A stretch of DNA of 64,000 bases from Bugula neritina (taxonomy: Eukaryota > Bryozoa > Gymnolaemata > Cheilostomatida > Bugulidae): positions 6,552,690 to 6,616,689 of the forward strand of contig OZ037771.1 of the NCBI GenBank assembly GCA_964035545.1, given 5' to 3'. The notes under the pieces were generated by a model. That model was not told the origin of the DNA. It ran no database searches and saw only the letters and a list, made by a program, of their open reading frames with translations. This document shows, piece by piece, positions 42,562 through 56,000 of this stretch (the first letter of the stretch is position 1; every line of letters begins with the position of its first letter). The translations under genes were made by a program, and so were the position numbers.

Positions 42562-45500
42562 TCGAATAGTCTGAGTGATGGGTGCTGTAGTCTGAGGACG
42601 TCAATTGCCCCACGCAATTCAACTGTTGAATAGTTATACTTACTACTTTTACTTGTATATTTATGCAATCTTAGAGCTCATGTGTATTCATTTCCTCATT
42701 GCACTGAGGATCTATATTTTTTGTTTGCCTGTAATTATGTCGTGATGCTATTTCACTCATCTCAATTCATTTTATTAGAAAGGAGGCACTCTTGTATATA
42801 ATTAGTAGCTTTTCAATTTTAGCTGTGATTTTTCTTTTATTTCAGATCCTTTCATTTTAATTGGGTCGACCTAACTCACGGTTGGCTTTATTTCCATCAG
42901 CTGTTGGTTATTAACTTTTACTTTTACTAATTTCACTTTTTAATTCATTTATTTATCTCCGCATTGTTGTTTTTTATCTTATTTTATTTTGAATCATGTT
43001 GGCTGCTTTTCATCGGCTATCTAGTCATGTATTCCTCATGTGCTTGTAAGCATGCATTGATTTGTTTAGAATAAATCGCTTACAAATTGAATGCAATATT
43101 ATATATAAATATAGTTACATAATTTAAATTGCGGACAGATGGTGGAGTATCATATAGTCTGGAATGAGCTTTTAGTAAGTTCAGTATTCCTCTGCTGGGC
43201 TAACCTGCTAAAGTAGTAACACGGGCTAAGTTAGAAAATGCTGCTCAAACAAAACTAATGCAGTGTTACTCAAGTGAACTTGAACACTGTTCCTTGCTGC
43301 TTATCAGATTTCTTTTGTACAATGAGAAACCAACCATAAGTAAAATAAGATTTTCCAACAAAATATTAGCAAAAATAGTGAGACATTATTCATGCCTTTC
43401 AAATTTGTGTATGCTGCTCTCACTTGTTGAATATTTCTTGTGTAATGAAAAGTTACAGTCAGAAGATGTGATTGGCTGACATATTCTGAGAATCTAATGG
43501 TCTTGACCTTTCACCAATAGATATTTCAATTACTAAAATATTCCACTGAATTCAAATCAATACACAAACAACTGAGATATGTCAGCTAATTAGTAATTAC
43601 TACAGCACAGGGTGTAGTTGTAGGATAATGGTTTCACTCTATTTAATAGCATTTGTGTGCCAAGCAAATTATTGTACACTGCAGATTTTTACGTTTATAA
43701 TAATTTGATATTTCTAATGCCTAATGTTAACAAAAGTTGTAAAGAAATAATTTTAGCACTCCACACCATATGCAGTATGGGTTTAATTCATAATTAAGGT
43801 TGGTTTATTAGCACTTGTTCTAGCAGAATTTTGTAGCATGAGGTGTTCTTTGTAAAATCAAACAAATGGAACCTAAACCTAAAGTTATAAATTTGTAATG
43901 AAGGAATAAATACTGAAGGAATAAAATATGCTGTGGGAATAAATACTAGGAAAGTTCAGTGGCCAAGTCTCAGTTTTGGATTCAATAGCTTCCAGGGGTT
44001 ACCACAAGTCACTGCTTGATAATACTTATTAGTTTTCCAGACAGTCTAATCAATGGTGAAAACCCTTCGAGCCAACTGCCACCCTTTCTATTGTAGGCTA
44101 CTACACTACAAGAATGCAGTTGTACATTGTAGACTATATGTTGTACGCAGCCAACGGGGTTAAATAGAATTAATCGTTCACTAATTAAATAATTATTTTA
44201 TACTTTGTAATTATTTAATTGAAAATAAGAAGCCTGTTTAGCATATAAACTTTCATCGCACTTACATAACGTACAATAATCCTAAATTTATCCACACGGC
44301 AACTTTTTATTATCAAACGCAAATACAAAATTGTTTCAAATGAAAAGATTAAGTAACACATAAAACATACATTGTGTTGAATAGTGAGAGGCTTACATAG
44401 TATTCGTTTGTGAAAACAATTGGGTGCAAGACTGCTCAGTCATCTGAAAGAGTTGTATAGTTACAAGAAATAACGGCAGCCATTGTTTAGTGTTGCTTCA
44501 CCAAACAGAGAAGAGGGCTGCACCGAGCTTTTGGTAGCACTTACTTCTATAGCTTTACCTGCGGCATACTAGGGTAAGTTTAGAGATAGTCTGAATAAAA
44601 TATTCAACAGGTAAATTTCAAAATGTCATACAGCTGAAATATTAGGGTAAAACAGCTGCTAATGTTTTGTAATAAAAGGGTTATGTAGTAACTTAAACGC
44701 TAAACTTTTAGTTTCAACTTATAATTATTTCAATACAACTTTACTTAATTAAGTAGACTAAATGGTGAATAGATTGTACAGTTATATAAAAAAACAATAT
44801 AAAAAAAGAATACAATGAATCGGCAAATTGCAACTATTGTATACCCAAATACTATAGTCTCAGCAATATTTTAGTATTGTGCTCTAATTCGTAGCATAAT
44901 TTTTTTTTAAATACTACTAGAATTATATTATATGAAAACATTTCTAACACGCAGCTCTAGTTTTCTTTTAGTAACAAAAACGTTTAAACTCTGCAATTCG
45001 AAAAATAACTAGAAATAAAAAACAGTCTGCCTTCATACAGCTTGAGGTACATAAATCTACCTGCTAGATTTACTGTGGAAGTTAAACAAACACAAGCTTT
45101 ATATTAGTATTCACCATCATGTTTATTTCCTATGTATGCATATTATAACTATTATGTAATTATTTTATAGTATTTTATTCCCTGTTGTAAACCCTTTACT
45201 TCAGTTTTTTTGAACTTATTTAAAAGAAACTTAATCAAAGTTTTAGTTTATCTTACATAGTTATCAAAACCCTAAAACCAATCTGCATGTTTATTAACAA
45301 TTATGTATTTTATACTTTTGTATGAATTTTAAAATATTTTGTCAAAATAATATCAACCTTTTTCTTAAACAAATATCATTTGTATATTATCTTGTTTTCG
45401 TATGACAGCTGCATACAATATAACTGACTAAAAAGCTTGTCAAACTGATAAGCAATTTTATTAAACAAGGATGAACTGTTTGACATGGGGTCTAACAAGA

Positions 45501-45586
45501 TCTGTTGGTGTGAATTGTGTCACATGTTACCCATATATAATATTTAATATTTCACTAGATTGCGTGACTCACTACAAGAAGGCAGG
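42562..45586. other. CRAMP1 3' region and intergenic to ODF3-like gene
   Basis: The first 500 bp should be CRAMP1 3' untranslated sequence. The rest is AT-rich and no exon was recognised on either strand. A 5' non-coding exon of the next gene may lie here, because an acceptor-like TTTCACTAG ends at 45558. Confidence 0.45.
43070..43075 (+). terminator. poly(A) signal of CRAMP1
   Basis: AATAAA about 510 bp after the CRAMP1 stop; the nearest canonical hexamer seen downstream. Confidence 0.5.
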
Positions 45587-48500
45587 ATGGTTTATGAGTA
45601 TACAAAGCCTCGTGGCCCAGTTGCTGCTATGTACTCAAGTCCTGGGCCGTGCTACGCGCTGCCCTCACTTATCGGTCCAGCAGGTTTGGATCCAAGGAGC
45701 ACCCAGGAGAAAGCTCCAGCCTATCAGTTTGGAGTAAAGTAAGTTCTTCACTGAAGTGCACGAGATGGAGGTCTGTTAATGGGTTGATGGGTTTAAAGTG
45801 TCTGTGAGAAAGTTAGTCAGTTTATACATGTCAACTAGCAAAGTGATTGCAACGCTAACCCATCTTTATATCTTATAGTATAGCCTTTTGATAAATATGG
45901 CAAAGTTTTCCAGATCTAAAATGGCCTCAAGTTTTAGAACAAAAAATGCTTTACAGTTTTTTCTTTTTTGGTTTAGTACCATATATTACAGTCTTTCTCA
46001 ACACTATAACAGATAGCTGGTGGATATTTCTATTGTGCTTCAGTACGAATAATAGACATGTGATAGTTTCAAATCACTTTGGACAGATCAGTTGGAAAAA
46101 CTGGACTCCAAGCTTAATATTATACAATACTTGACTCTATTAACCTTAAACTTGACTATTTACATTACAAATTAATGGAGAATAAATGTTTAGTAAATAA
46201 ACTAATTCAGAGAATATGAGGGAAAAAATTCTTCATCTTGCTATAACTAAGTTTAAGATATTGTACTTCGAAAGTGATTGTAATTATGATCGTGCAAAGT
46301 CTATAATGTACACTCCGTTTTGATAGGGGGGGGGGGTCATGGAAAATGTGCAACATGCTGTAAAGATACGGCTAGTTGTGCTGTGTTTGATCACAATCAT
46401 TTTTCAAATGAATTTAATTGGCTAAACAATTGCTTTTTGTGTATGGCATCGTATTCAACTGTTTTCTTTGTCTCAACTTGGGTGTTTGTATAGAAATGTA
46501 TAAATACAAATAAATGGATATGGAATAACATACTCATGAAATAGTCAAACAAATGAAGTATGTATTTAATATTGGTTGATCAAAGGTAAAGTAATTATGC
46601 TGTTCCTTGCTTGTAATGGCAAAACCAATCTCTACAGGGGTTACAGCGCAGACCTTTTAATAAACACAAGTAAAGTTTGTTCGTTGGAATTATTGGAATA
46701 TATGACTCAACATTTACAATGTGTGCTTGTGTGCGTGCGTGTAGCTTTATTTGTAGTATATTATGTAGTATATAGCTTAATTCTAATATTTATATTGTGA
46801 ATACAGTAGAAACAAGTCCTTAGCCGCCATTGAACTATAGTTTCAGTTCAATGTCCTTAGCCCACTGAAAAAGTCCCTTACCACCAGAGGGGAAGGGGGG
46901 GGGGGGGGGGTTCTCACAGAAATAAAGACTGTAAAAACAAACATGAGTTGCTCTTTATACTGTGAATGGAAATTCTGTTGAGAGTGCCACTATTTTATAG
47001 ACATAGAGAGTACTCTACCGACAACAGCCCTGGGCCAGTCTACTCCCTGCCCCCTCTCAACAAGTCACACAAGAATGCTCCTCCTGTCTGGTCTCTTGCC
47101 TCCAGACAGTTCCCTCCATCAGAAGCTAAGTGAGTACCAATCAAATCTCTGCATCTCGTAGTTTCCTGTTTTATCCCATAGGTCATCTTATAATACTGAC
47201 CTTTAACCTTCACAATAAATGTGACTTATTTCTCCAAGGTTGAATAGAAAACAGCTGAACATAGGCGCATAAAAAAGAGTTTTAATAAATAAGGAAAAGG
47301 TCCTATAATCTAAAGATTATATTTCATAATTATTGTATATCTGATATTAATATTTTCATTATTATTGTATGTAGTCTTTTGTGATATATTTAATATTATA
47401 TTACAAAAGACAACTCCCAAGATTTTAGTAAAATATGTCTTGTAAGTTTTTTCATCTTAGTGCAGCCTATGGCGCTTTTTTTCACGTTTGTACTGCAATT
47501 GAGTACAATGCATATTCTTACACACACACATACATGCATATACATACATATATATACATGCATGCCCACATATACTACATACATGCACACCTATAATACA
47601 TTCATGGACACATATAATACGTACATGGACACCTATAATACATTCATGGACACATATATAATACATACATTGACACACCTATACTACATTCATGCACACC
47701 TATAACACATACATGCACACCTATAATACATCCATGGACACATATAATACATACATGAACACGTATACATGCCACAGGTTGAATGTTCCTGGGCCGGGAG
47801 CCTATGATCTGAGAAGCTCCGTCAAGCATTCCAGTGAGACTGCTCCTGCTTACACATTTGGTCTGAGGGCTAAAGGAAGGAAAAGTGACACGGCACCCGC
47901 ACCAAACAACTACAGCTTGCCCCAGATTGTGGGCCACAAACATGTAACCAAGTCGTCTGCACCCCAGTATACCATGACTGGGAGAAGCAGAATTGGGGGA
48001 TTCGATGAAGACCTGAAAAAGGTGATAACTTAATACTTACAGTTTCGGCAGCAAACAGTAATTTGTTGTTACAATTTATACACAAAAGATTTATTTAGTG
48101 GTAAATTTGTTCAAATTTTAGAAGTGTTGCTAAAGTTTTCATACAGATTCACAATTCTGAAGATAAATACATGGTAAAACAGCTTTCCGAGTTGCATATG
48201 TGGGTACAGGTAAAGTGTTAGTGTTGAATTGGTTTGCCATTGGTTGATTTGCTTTAGACCCCAGGCCCATGTGCCTACAACCTGAGTGAATCCACAAACT
48301 CTTTCAAGACGAAGGCCCCCATCTACAGCATCACAAGTAGAACATATATGCCTGAGGATGCTACTGTAAAGCCAGGACCTGGTGCCCATTCACTGGACAG
48401 TGTAAGTATGGCTTTATAGCATATACTGCAGGTACTTTATTACATGTACTGCAGGTACTTTATTACATGTACTGTAGGTACTTTATTACATGTACTGCAG

Positions 48501-48943
48501 GTATTACATTATATGTACTGCAGGTACTTTATTATATGTAATGCAGGTATTATATTATATGTACTGCAGGTACTATATTATATGTACTGCAGGTACTTTA
48601 TTACATGTACTGCAGGTACTTAATTACATGTACTGCAGGTATTACATTATATGTACTGCAGGTATTATATTATATGTACTGCAGGTACTTTATAACATGT
48701 ACCACAGGTGCTTTATTGCATGTACTGCAGGTAAGTTATAGCATGTACTGCAGGTACTTTTGCTACATATATTTCAATATTTACAATCTTATTAGCTCTA
48801 GCCTAAACTTCTGATAATGTCATATAATATTCAATTGAATGCAGGCCTTGAACTCTGTGACCAAGAAGCCTCCTGCATACAGCTTTGGACTTAGACATAG
48901 TCAATACACAGCACCAGTGGCAGACTTGTTGGAGGAGGAATAA
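45587..48943 (+). CDS. ODF3: ODF3-like / CIMAP ciliary microtubule-associated protein
   Basis: Five coding exons, 45587-45738, 47001-47129, 47778-48021, 48258-48401 and 48845-48943, join in phase to 255 aa, essentially the length of vertebrate ODF3 (254 aa). The start MVYEYTKPRGP is the conserved N-terminus of the family. STPGP/SHIPPR-type repeats follow: SSPGPCYALPSL, NSPGPVYSLPPL, VPGPGAYDL, TPGPCAYNL, KPGPGAHSL. Each is followed by an (A/P)P-x-Y/W-x-(F/L/I) segment. ODF3 proteins are found on sperm-tail and ciliary microtubules. The ATG at 45587 matches the family start; an upstream in-frame TTG does not count. Introns hold a 20-bp-type and a 23-bp minisatellite. The paralogue (ODF3, ODF3L, ODF3B) is not resolved. 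Confidence 0.87.
46896..46911. repeat. poly(G) run
   Basis: A homopolymer of about 14 or more G in intron 1 of the ODF3-like gene. Similar runs lie at about 46327-46336 and about 51021-51034 (an ALDH intron). Their length is prone to assembly error. Confidence 0.8.
47520..47765. repeat. irregular ~20-bp minisatellite in ODF3-like intron 2
   Basis: Imperfect copies of ACATGCACACCTATAATAC and CATGGACACATATAATAC run up to the acceptor of exon 3 (ATGCCACAG). Confidence 0.9.
48412..48765. repeat. 23-bp minisatellite in ODF3-like intron 4
   Basis: About fifteen copies of a 23-bp unit containing ACATGTACTGCAGGTACTT. Each unit carries CTGCAG|GTACTT, which resembles an acceptor joined to a donor. 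It fills most of the 443-bp intron. Confidence 0.93.
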
Positions 48944-50053
48944 ACAACCCGTTCCTTCTCTTATTCTGTTAAAACTCAGGCTCAACTTACACAAATACAG
49001 CTTTAGAGAAATTTGCATAAAGAATTTTATTTGAGCAATTAAATTCAATTGTTTCTCTAGGATATAACTCTATTACATAATGTTAGTTGTGAAAAACAGT
49101 TGTCCACCCACTACATTGATGGTAATGGTAAGCTGTAGACATGAGGGTGTCAACATGATCTACATGTATAAGATATTGACTCAACCATTTTATAGCAATT
49201 CTTAGAAAAAGTCTCGCTCAATTTTTTATATATTTTCTGAATGCATCATACAAATATTTTTTTGGAATTTTTATGTGGGTTGTTTTACTGGAAATGTTTG
49301 GTTTCTAGTTTCTGTTTCATTCTTTGATATTTTGTAAAGTTTAGTATTTGAGATGTTTTGTGCAGTGGAATCTATGTTTTTAAAATTTCTATTAGTTATC
49401 CTAATGAAATGTTTTGATAGCAAAAAATTGTGTTTTTGTTAGTTGGTTAAATATATTTATAATAAAATATTATATAATGAACAGTAATGTAAAAAGGGAA
49501 TATATAAAGCATATAATGTAGGTTCACAAATAGCTTGCAACTGATTGAGGCCAGGAGTTGTCACCTCCAGGCTAACACTGAATATTATATTATGTGGAAT
49601 ATCTTTTGGTTACCATAGAAACAACTACGTAGCGGAGTGAGGGAGCAAACGCAAATAATTTGAGCACAATTAGCAAAAGTGAAAATTAAAACAGCATTAT
49701 TCCAAAACCTTGAACAATATTATGACTAAACATATGACTGCTTTAACCACTAGAAGCATAAACATGGTATAGTATAGTGTAGTGTAGTATAGTGTGGTGT
49801 GGTGTGGTGTAGTGTAGTATGGTATGGTATAGTGTAGTATAGTATAGTATAGTATAGTATAGTATGGTATGGTATAGTGTAGTATAGTATGGTATGGTAT
49901 AGTATGGTATAGTATGGTATAGTATGGTATAGTGTAGTATAGTATAGTATAGTATAGTGTAGTATAGTATAGTATAAAATGCTAGACTTCTAATAATAGA
50001 AGTCCCAAAATGAAGATTCGACAGTAAAAACTCTGTCTAGCACCAGAATCACT
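48944..50053. other. intergenic between convergent ODF3-like and ALDH genes
   Basis: 3' flanks of two genes that face each other. AATAAA near 49463 could serve the ODF3-like gene. No exon seen; a simple-sequence tract is listed separately. Confidence 0.5.
49763..49975. repeat. (TAGTA/TAGTG)n pentanucleotide tract
   Basis: About 210 bp of AGTAT/AGTGT pentanucleotides just downstream of the ALDH stop codon. Confidence 0.95.
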
Positions 50054-53000
50054 CTATGAATTTTTGTTGGACATTTTCATCAACACCGTCTTCATTTCAC
50101 AATACTCCTTCATTGCATCTTCACCTCTATAAGAAAACAACCATATTTGATACATCAAATATTGAAAACAAATTAATAAAATGTCTGTTTAAAACCAGTT
50201 GGGCACTGAATTAAAAAGCAATACCGCAGAGAATAAACAAGCTGTTAGGTGAAAACATATCGGTTGCTATGAATATTGTGTGGAAAGAGGTGAATAAATC
50301 AATAACCTATTTTAGAACTAATATGAGCAGTGTCTCCTGTTAGATGCATTGTCTACTGAAACAGAGTATTTCAAACACTTGTGACTTACAGTATCCCAAG
50401 GCATTATTCAATGGTTTGCTAAAGTAGAGCACTACAAGGTTACACCACGCAACAGCAGGGGATATAACTGATTACTTACAATTCTTTCCCATATCCAGAA
50501 CCTTTGAAGCCACCAAAAGGTGTTTGAGTAGTCATGATGTCTGCACAGTTGACCCTGAAACACACAAAGTAAGTCAATGTGACTGACATTAGTCCAGGAA
50601 CTGCTGCAGCCAGCCCGATCAGCCAGCCAGCCCGATCAGCCAGCCAGCCCGATCAGCCAGCCAGCCAGCCCGATCAGCCAGCCAGCCAGCCAGCCATACA
50701 ATTGAATGTATATATAAAAACTCGCGCAAGTTTATAGTCACCGTTCCTGTGAGAAACCCTAATGGAAAGGGTTTTAAAAGTGGGCTAAGGACTTATTCAT
50801 ATGTGACACAGGAGCAATTATGACTGGATACTCTTCCTAACATCACCAATGGCTTTTACTGAGTACCGAACCCATGGCCACAGCTGCTCCTTATATTAGT
50901 GAATTTATAACATTCCGATCATCAAAACTTTCAACTGGGTGACTGAGAAGACAACTTCCTTATATAATGTTCATTTCAAACTTAGAGTTATCTAACCCTG
51001 TATAACATAATGCAGTACATGGGGGGGGGGGGGGTATGAAGCTCACCATGTAATGCCACCCTTTAGGTTATGAGATAAATACATGGCCTTGTCAACGTCC
51101 TTAGTGAAACAAGCAGCGGCCAGGCCATACTCGGTGTCATTACAACGGTCAAGGACATCTTCAATGTCAGTAAACTTTAGGATACTCTGCACGGGTCCAA
51201 AGATCTGTAGAAATCAAGGAGCATTTATAAACACACATTTCTAGAATAAGCTGCTGTAGATACAGCTATGTAAGTGTCTAGTAATAGAGACAGAAAGTTG
51301 AGCTGCTTAAGGAGTGACCTCTAACCAACACAACAGTATCATAGACATAGAACTCTCATAGATATAGAAGACATAGATATATAGAGTCATTATAGCCATA
51401 GCGTTTTTATAGATACAAATTTTCTGGAAAAAGTGACACAACTCTACATAAATATATGCCATTTATGAAAATTCCAGTGTACAGGTATACTCTAATAGAG
51501 TATATGTGAATAACCAACCAGGTGAAAGTATATTACCAGGTGAGAGTATAATACCAGGCGAGAGTGTATTACCAGGTGAGAGCATATTACCAAGTGAGAG
51601 TGTATTACTAGGCGAGTGTATTACCAGGTGAGTGTATTACCAGATGAGAGTACACTGTAGTAATGTATTAGTATCACCTCTTCCTTAGCAATAGTCATAT
51701 CATCAGTGACATTAGAAAAGACGGTGGGTTGTATGAACCAGCCTTTATCACCAATCCTCTCCCCACCACACTCTAACTTAGCACCTTCTCTTTTCCCCGA
51801 CTCTATGTAACCTAGAATCTTATTCATCTGCACTTCACTGATCTGTAGAGAGTATTGAGAATTTATATATTCATATAAATCTAAAATTAAATGTTTTAAT
51901 TTACAGCTAATATAATTGCAATAAAATACATTAGCTGATATTAGATTAAATAGAAAATAGAGTCCTTACATCATAGATAGTATAATATATGCAACACAAT
52001 TAAATATAATGAGGGGTACGCACCACCGCCCCACTTTCACTATCCTCCTTCAATGGATCACCAATTACCCTGTTCTGGGCACAGGCTACAGCTTTGGCCA
52101 CATATTCATCGTAGACATCAGCATGCACGTAGTTACGGGAAATGCCGCAGCAGTTCTGTCCACAGTTTGTCATTATAGCAGAGTGGCAGTAGAGAGCGGC
52201 CTGGTCCACTGGAGACAGGAAGTAATAGATACATATGACAACAGCAACAGACTACAGGTGAGATAATGTTGTTGAAATGAAAGAATTGTCAGCAAAAGTT
52301 TTCTACATGGTAGCAGAAGAGTATTCAAATGCCAGAGTCTTTAATGAGAAAGTGAGCAGCTTAGTTAACGCCATTCAATAAACAAACTAGACTCTTCCTA
52401 CAAAACTTCAGTGAAAACATTGAAGAAACTTGTCCTATAAGGCAATTGTCTCCCCCATGAAACCTGATTACTTTTTATGACATCTAATTTGAACAAAACC
52501 TCATTACTTTGTAATTATTATTCCATGAGATATTAAATCTATTTAGAGCCCAAAATAAACTGATTACTTTCAGTTAATCTCGTATCATATGACATAATCC
52601 ATTTACTTCAAGTCTCTTTACTACTGGATATATTATGTAATACATGTCAACCACATTCAGGTTTTCAGTAAACTTCATACATTTGTTTGCAAAGCTTAGC
52701 TCTATGTTGTCAAGAGCCTCACTAATTCCTATTAGGTGGCTAACAAGTCATTAGAATAGAAAACCAGCAAATTCCTTTTACAGTGACAACTTGGTAGCCG
52801 CCATGTTGGGTTTTCTGCTATTTATCTATTTACTCCTGTCCTTCTCCACCAAACTAATACTTAATTTGATTCAGCAATGTCATGTATCGGCACCTCTTTC
52901 AACTGATAACACTGGCCACCTGTAGTCAGATGTAAGACAAAACAACTCCCAATAACTTACAGTCACAATCTGGAAGTATCACAGCGGGACTTTTCCCACC

Positions 53001-56000
53001 GAGTTCCATGGTCAGCTTAGCCAGGTTGTTAGCAGTCAGGGCTATGATCTTGCGGGCAGTCTGAAATATACCGGGTATAGATACAGATGTCACAGTACCT
53101 ACAGCTAAACCTATTTCAAATGGAACATCTTCACATCATATGTAAATGGGAAGACAACTATAGTAATTTGCAAACTGCATGAAATAAACACACAAAAACT
53201 GCTGCCAAGTTATTGAAAAGGTTGCAGGTTGATTATATGTCAAGAGAACTTGACTGAATAAGCAATTTTTCTAGACTGGATGAACTTGGAGATGGTATTT
53301 GGCATATAGACTTGGCATTCAAACAAATTTGTGTAACTGAATGACAGTGACTAGAACAAAGTAGCAAAATCGACCAATGCCACATCACCAACAGTGTAAT
53401 AACTAACAGTGTGAAATGGTATAATAGTAAACACTGCAATTAGTATTATAAAGTGCGCAAGTAGTCAGTTCTTCCAGACACCATAATGCAGTGCGGAAGA
53501 GCTCTGTTATCTCAACCACAGGTCAGTAGAAGAAACGATGAATAACCAAAGCAATGTGCCAAAACAACACTCAACCTAACAACTTACAGCAGTTGAGCCT
53601 GTGAATGCAATCTTTCTGACACCAGGATGAGACGCTAGAGTTGCCCCCGCAGTAGCTCCATACCCGGGGAGAACATTCAGCACCCCAGCTGGTAACTCCG
53701 CCTACAAACAAGTAGCTACTCTATAAACTGTACTACCACTTTAGTAGAACACATTCTAAAATACAACATAGCAAATCCTACAACACTATAGTACTTATAC
53801 TGATACCAGCTATACATGATGGTGTGACATGAAGACTCAAAAGGATGTGTATCTATGCTACAGTAACTTGATCACTTTGTTATAGTAAACAGTGGACATA
53901 GAATCATAGTATTATCAACACATGTTTTACTCACCTGCTGACTACACAGTACAATAATCACCTCAGATTTAAAAGTGTTTATTCTAAAACCCTTTATTAA
54001 CATCAGCTAAGTGTTGCAGCATTGCATCAGCACGCCAGTCAGATTAATGATTATGCATTGTATTATATTACTGATATGAGAGTATATATTACTAAGATGA
54101 GAGTATATATTACTAAGATGAGAGTATATATTCCTGAAGTGAGATGTAAAATTACACTTTTTGCCTAACCTCAAAAAATGCTTGGTCCAGTGTTCGAATT
54201 TAAAAATCGTTGAGTTTTTGGTGTCTAGTATGTCCTTGTAAATGGCACACAACTAACCTCATCACATGAAAGTGATAAAAATCGGGTAAAGAGAGATACA
54301 ACATGCCGCATAGCATTATATTAATAATATAAATAAAATGAAAATTCTACAGTAAAATACTGCCTGACCTCGCTGAAGATGGCTGCCATGTGAAGTGCTG
54401 TCAGGGGAGTTAACTCTGAGGGTTTGATGACACAAACGTTACCAGAGGCGAGGGCAGGCGCCACTTTCCAGGCAAACAGGGAGATGGGATAATTCCACTG
54501 CAATACAAGAGTTTACCCAGATTACAGCTTATGTACAGAATTTACATCTACAGCAGATAATCTACAGTACTTATACCTACAGTTAATGTAAAGAACATCC
54601 ATCTTGGAATATTATACAGAACTTACACCTTAAAATATTATACAGAACTTACACCTTGAAATATTATACAGTACTTACACCTTGAAATGTTACTTACTGG
54701 TATAATCCCTCCACAGACTCCTATTGGCTCTTGTCTTGTATATGCAAAGTATTGCCCATCTATAAACACATGAAAAACCTCAATAATACAAAAAATTGTT
54801 CAGATTACAACAGGTAGATGCACCACCTGTGAACTTCTTCAGATTTCCCTCCACCAAAACTCTAACTTTCTCGTCTTCAGCCTTGAGTAATGCTGTATTT
54901 CTTTCTTCAACCTGAATCGCTTTATAACGGTTATCTTCTTGAAAACATGAAATCAACCTAAGAGCTCACTACTCAGACAAACCAAATCCATTTCCTCTTT
55001 TTAATCTATTTGTGATTATTCTACTTGACTTGGACAAGAAATAAAATTCATAACAATTATTGTCTACCTACACCTATTGTCATATGCTATCTACATTCTA
55101 CACACTGGTGATATATCATCACTACTTTACAAACAAAAAAAACCGCTGTCACATGCCATACCTGTCTAATTTTAGCAAGTCCAATAATGTGACACCAATA
55201 GGGCTGGGTCTCCAGTTAGCCAGTGCCCTTATTACACTAAACATCTAATATATGTCAAAACAACTCATTTCTAAAACCAGGTATGTTGAAAAATTAATTT
55301 AATTACTTGACACATCGCCTATGACGATCTCATTGGATTAAATCCAATCTACAAACTTGTGTGAACTTTTGCTCTCAAAGAATTTGCATGTTCACCTGAC
55401 AGTGTGGCATATAAAAAATTTATGGCAAAGAAGGTATGGAAATCAATTAGGTCATGTGACAAATTAGGTCATACTACTTTTTGAGTGTGTTTGCTTACCT
55501 GGAGACAGCGTCTTCCCCAAAGATTTGTCTGCTAGTCCAGCATAGTATTTGAAGACATCGGCAGCGTGTTCAACATCACCCAGTGAGTCAGCATACGGTT
55601 TCCCAGCATCAAGTGTCTCTAGACTCTGAGAAACAGTTAGATTTTAACTAGCAGTATTACACTAATGACAGTTGTATTGAGTAGGAGTTTAGCACCTCGT
55701 GGTATTGAGGACAACACTTACCGAAATGAAGTGCTTCTGCTCCATCATAATCTCGCCAACCCGAACGAGGAGTTTCCCGCGAGCAGAGGCGTCCATTGTC
55801 CTCCATTTGGAGTTTCTTTTGAATGCTGCAGCGGCTGATTTCACTGCTTCATTCACATCTTCCTAGGTAAATGAGAATAAAAAGAACGAAACTGGGCCAA
55901 TTAACTCGCTTAAATAACTAACTTTGTAGCTCACCCAAATAATAAATGTTAACTGCTATTCAAAAACCCTATAAGCTACCCACTGCATCAGCTTCTGCAA

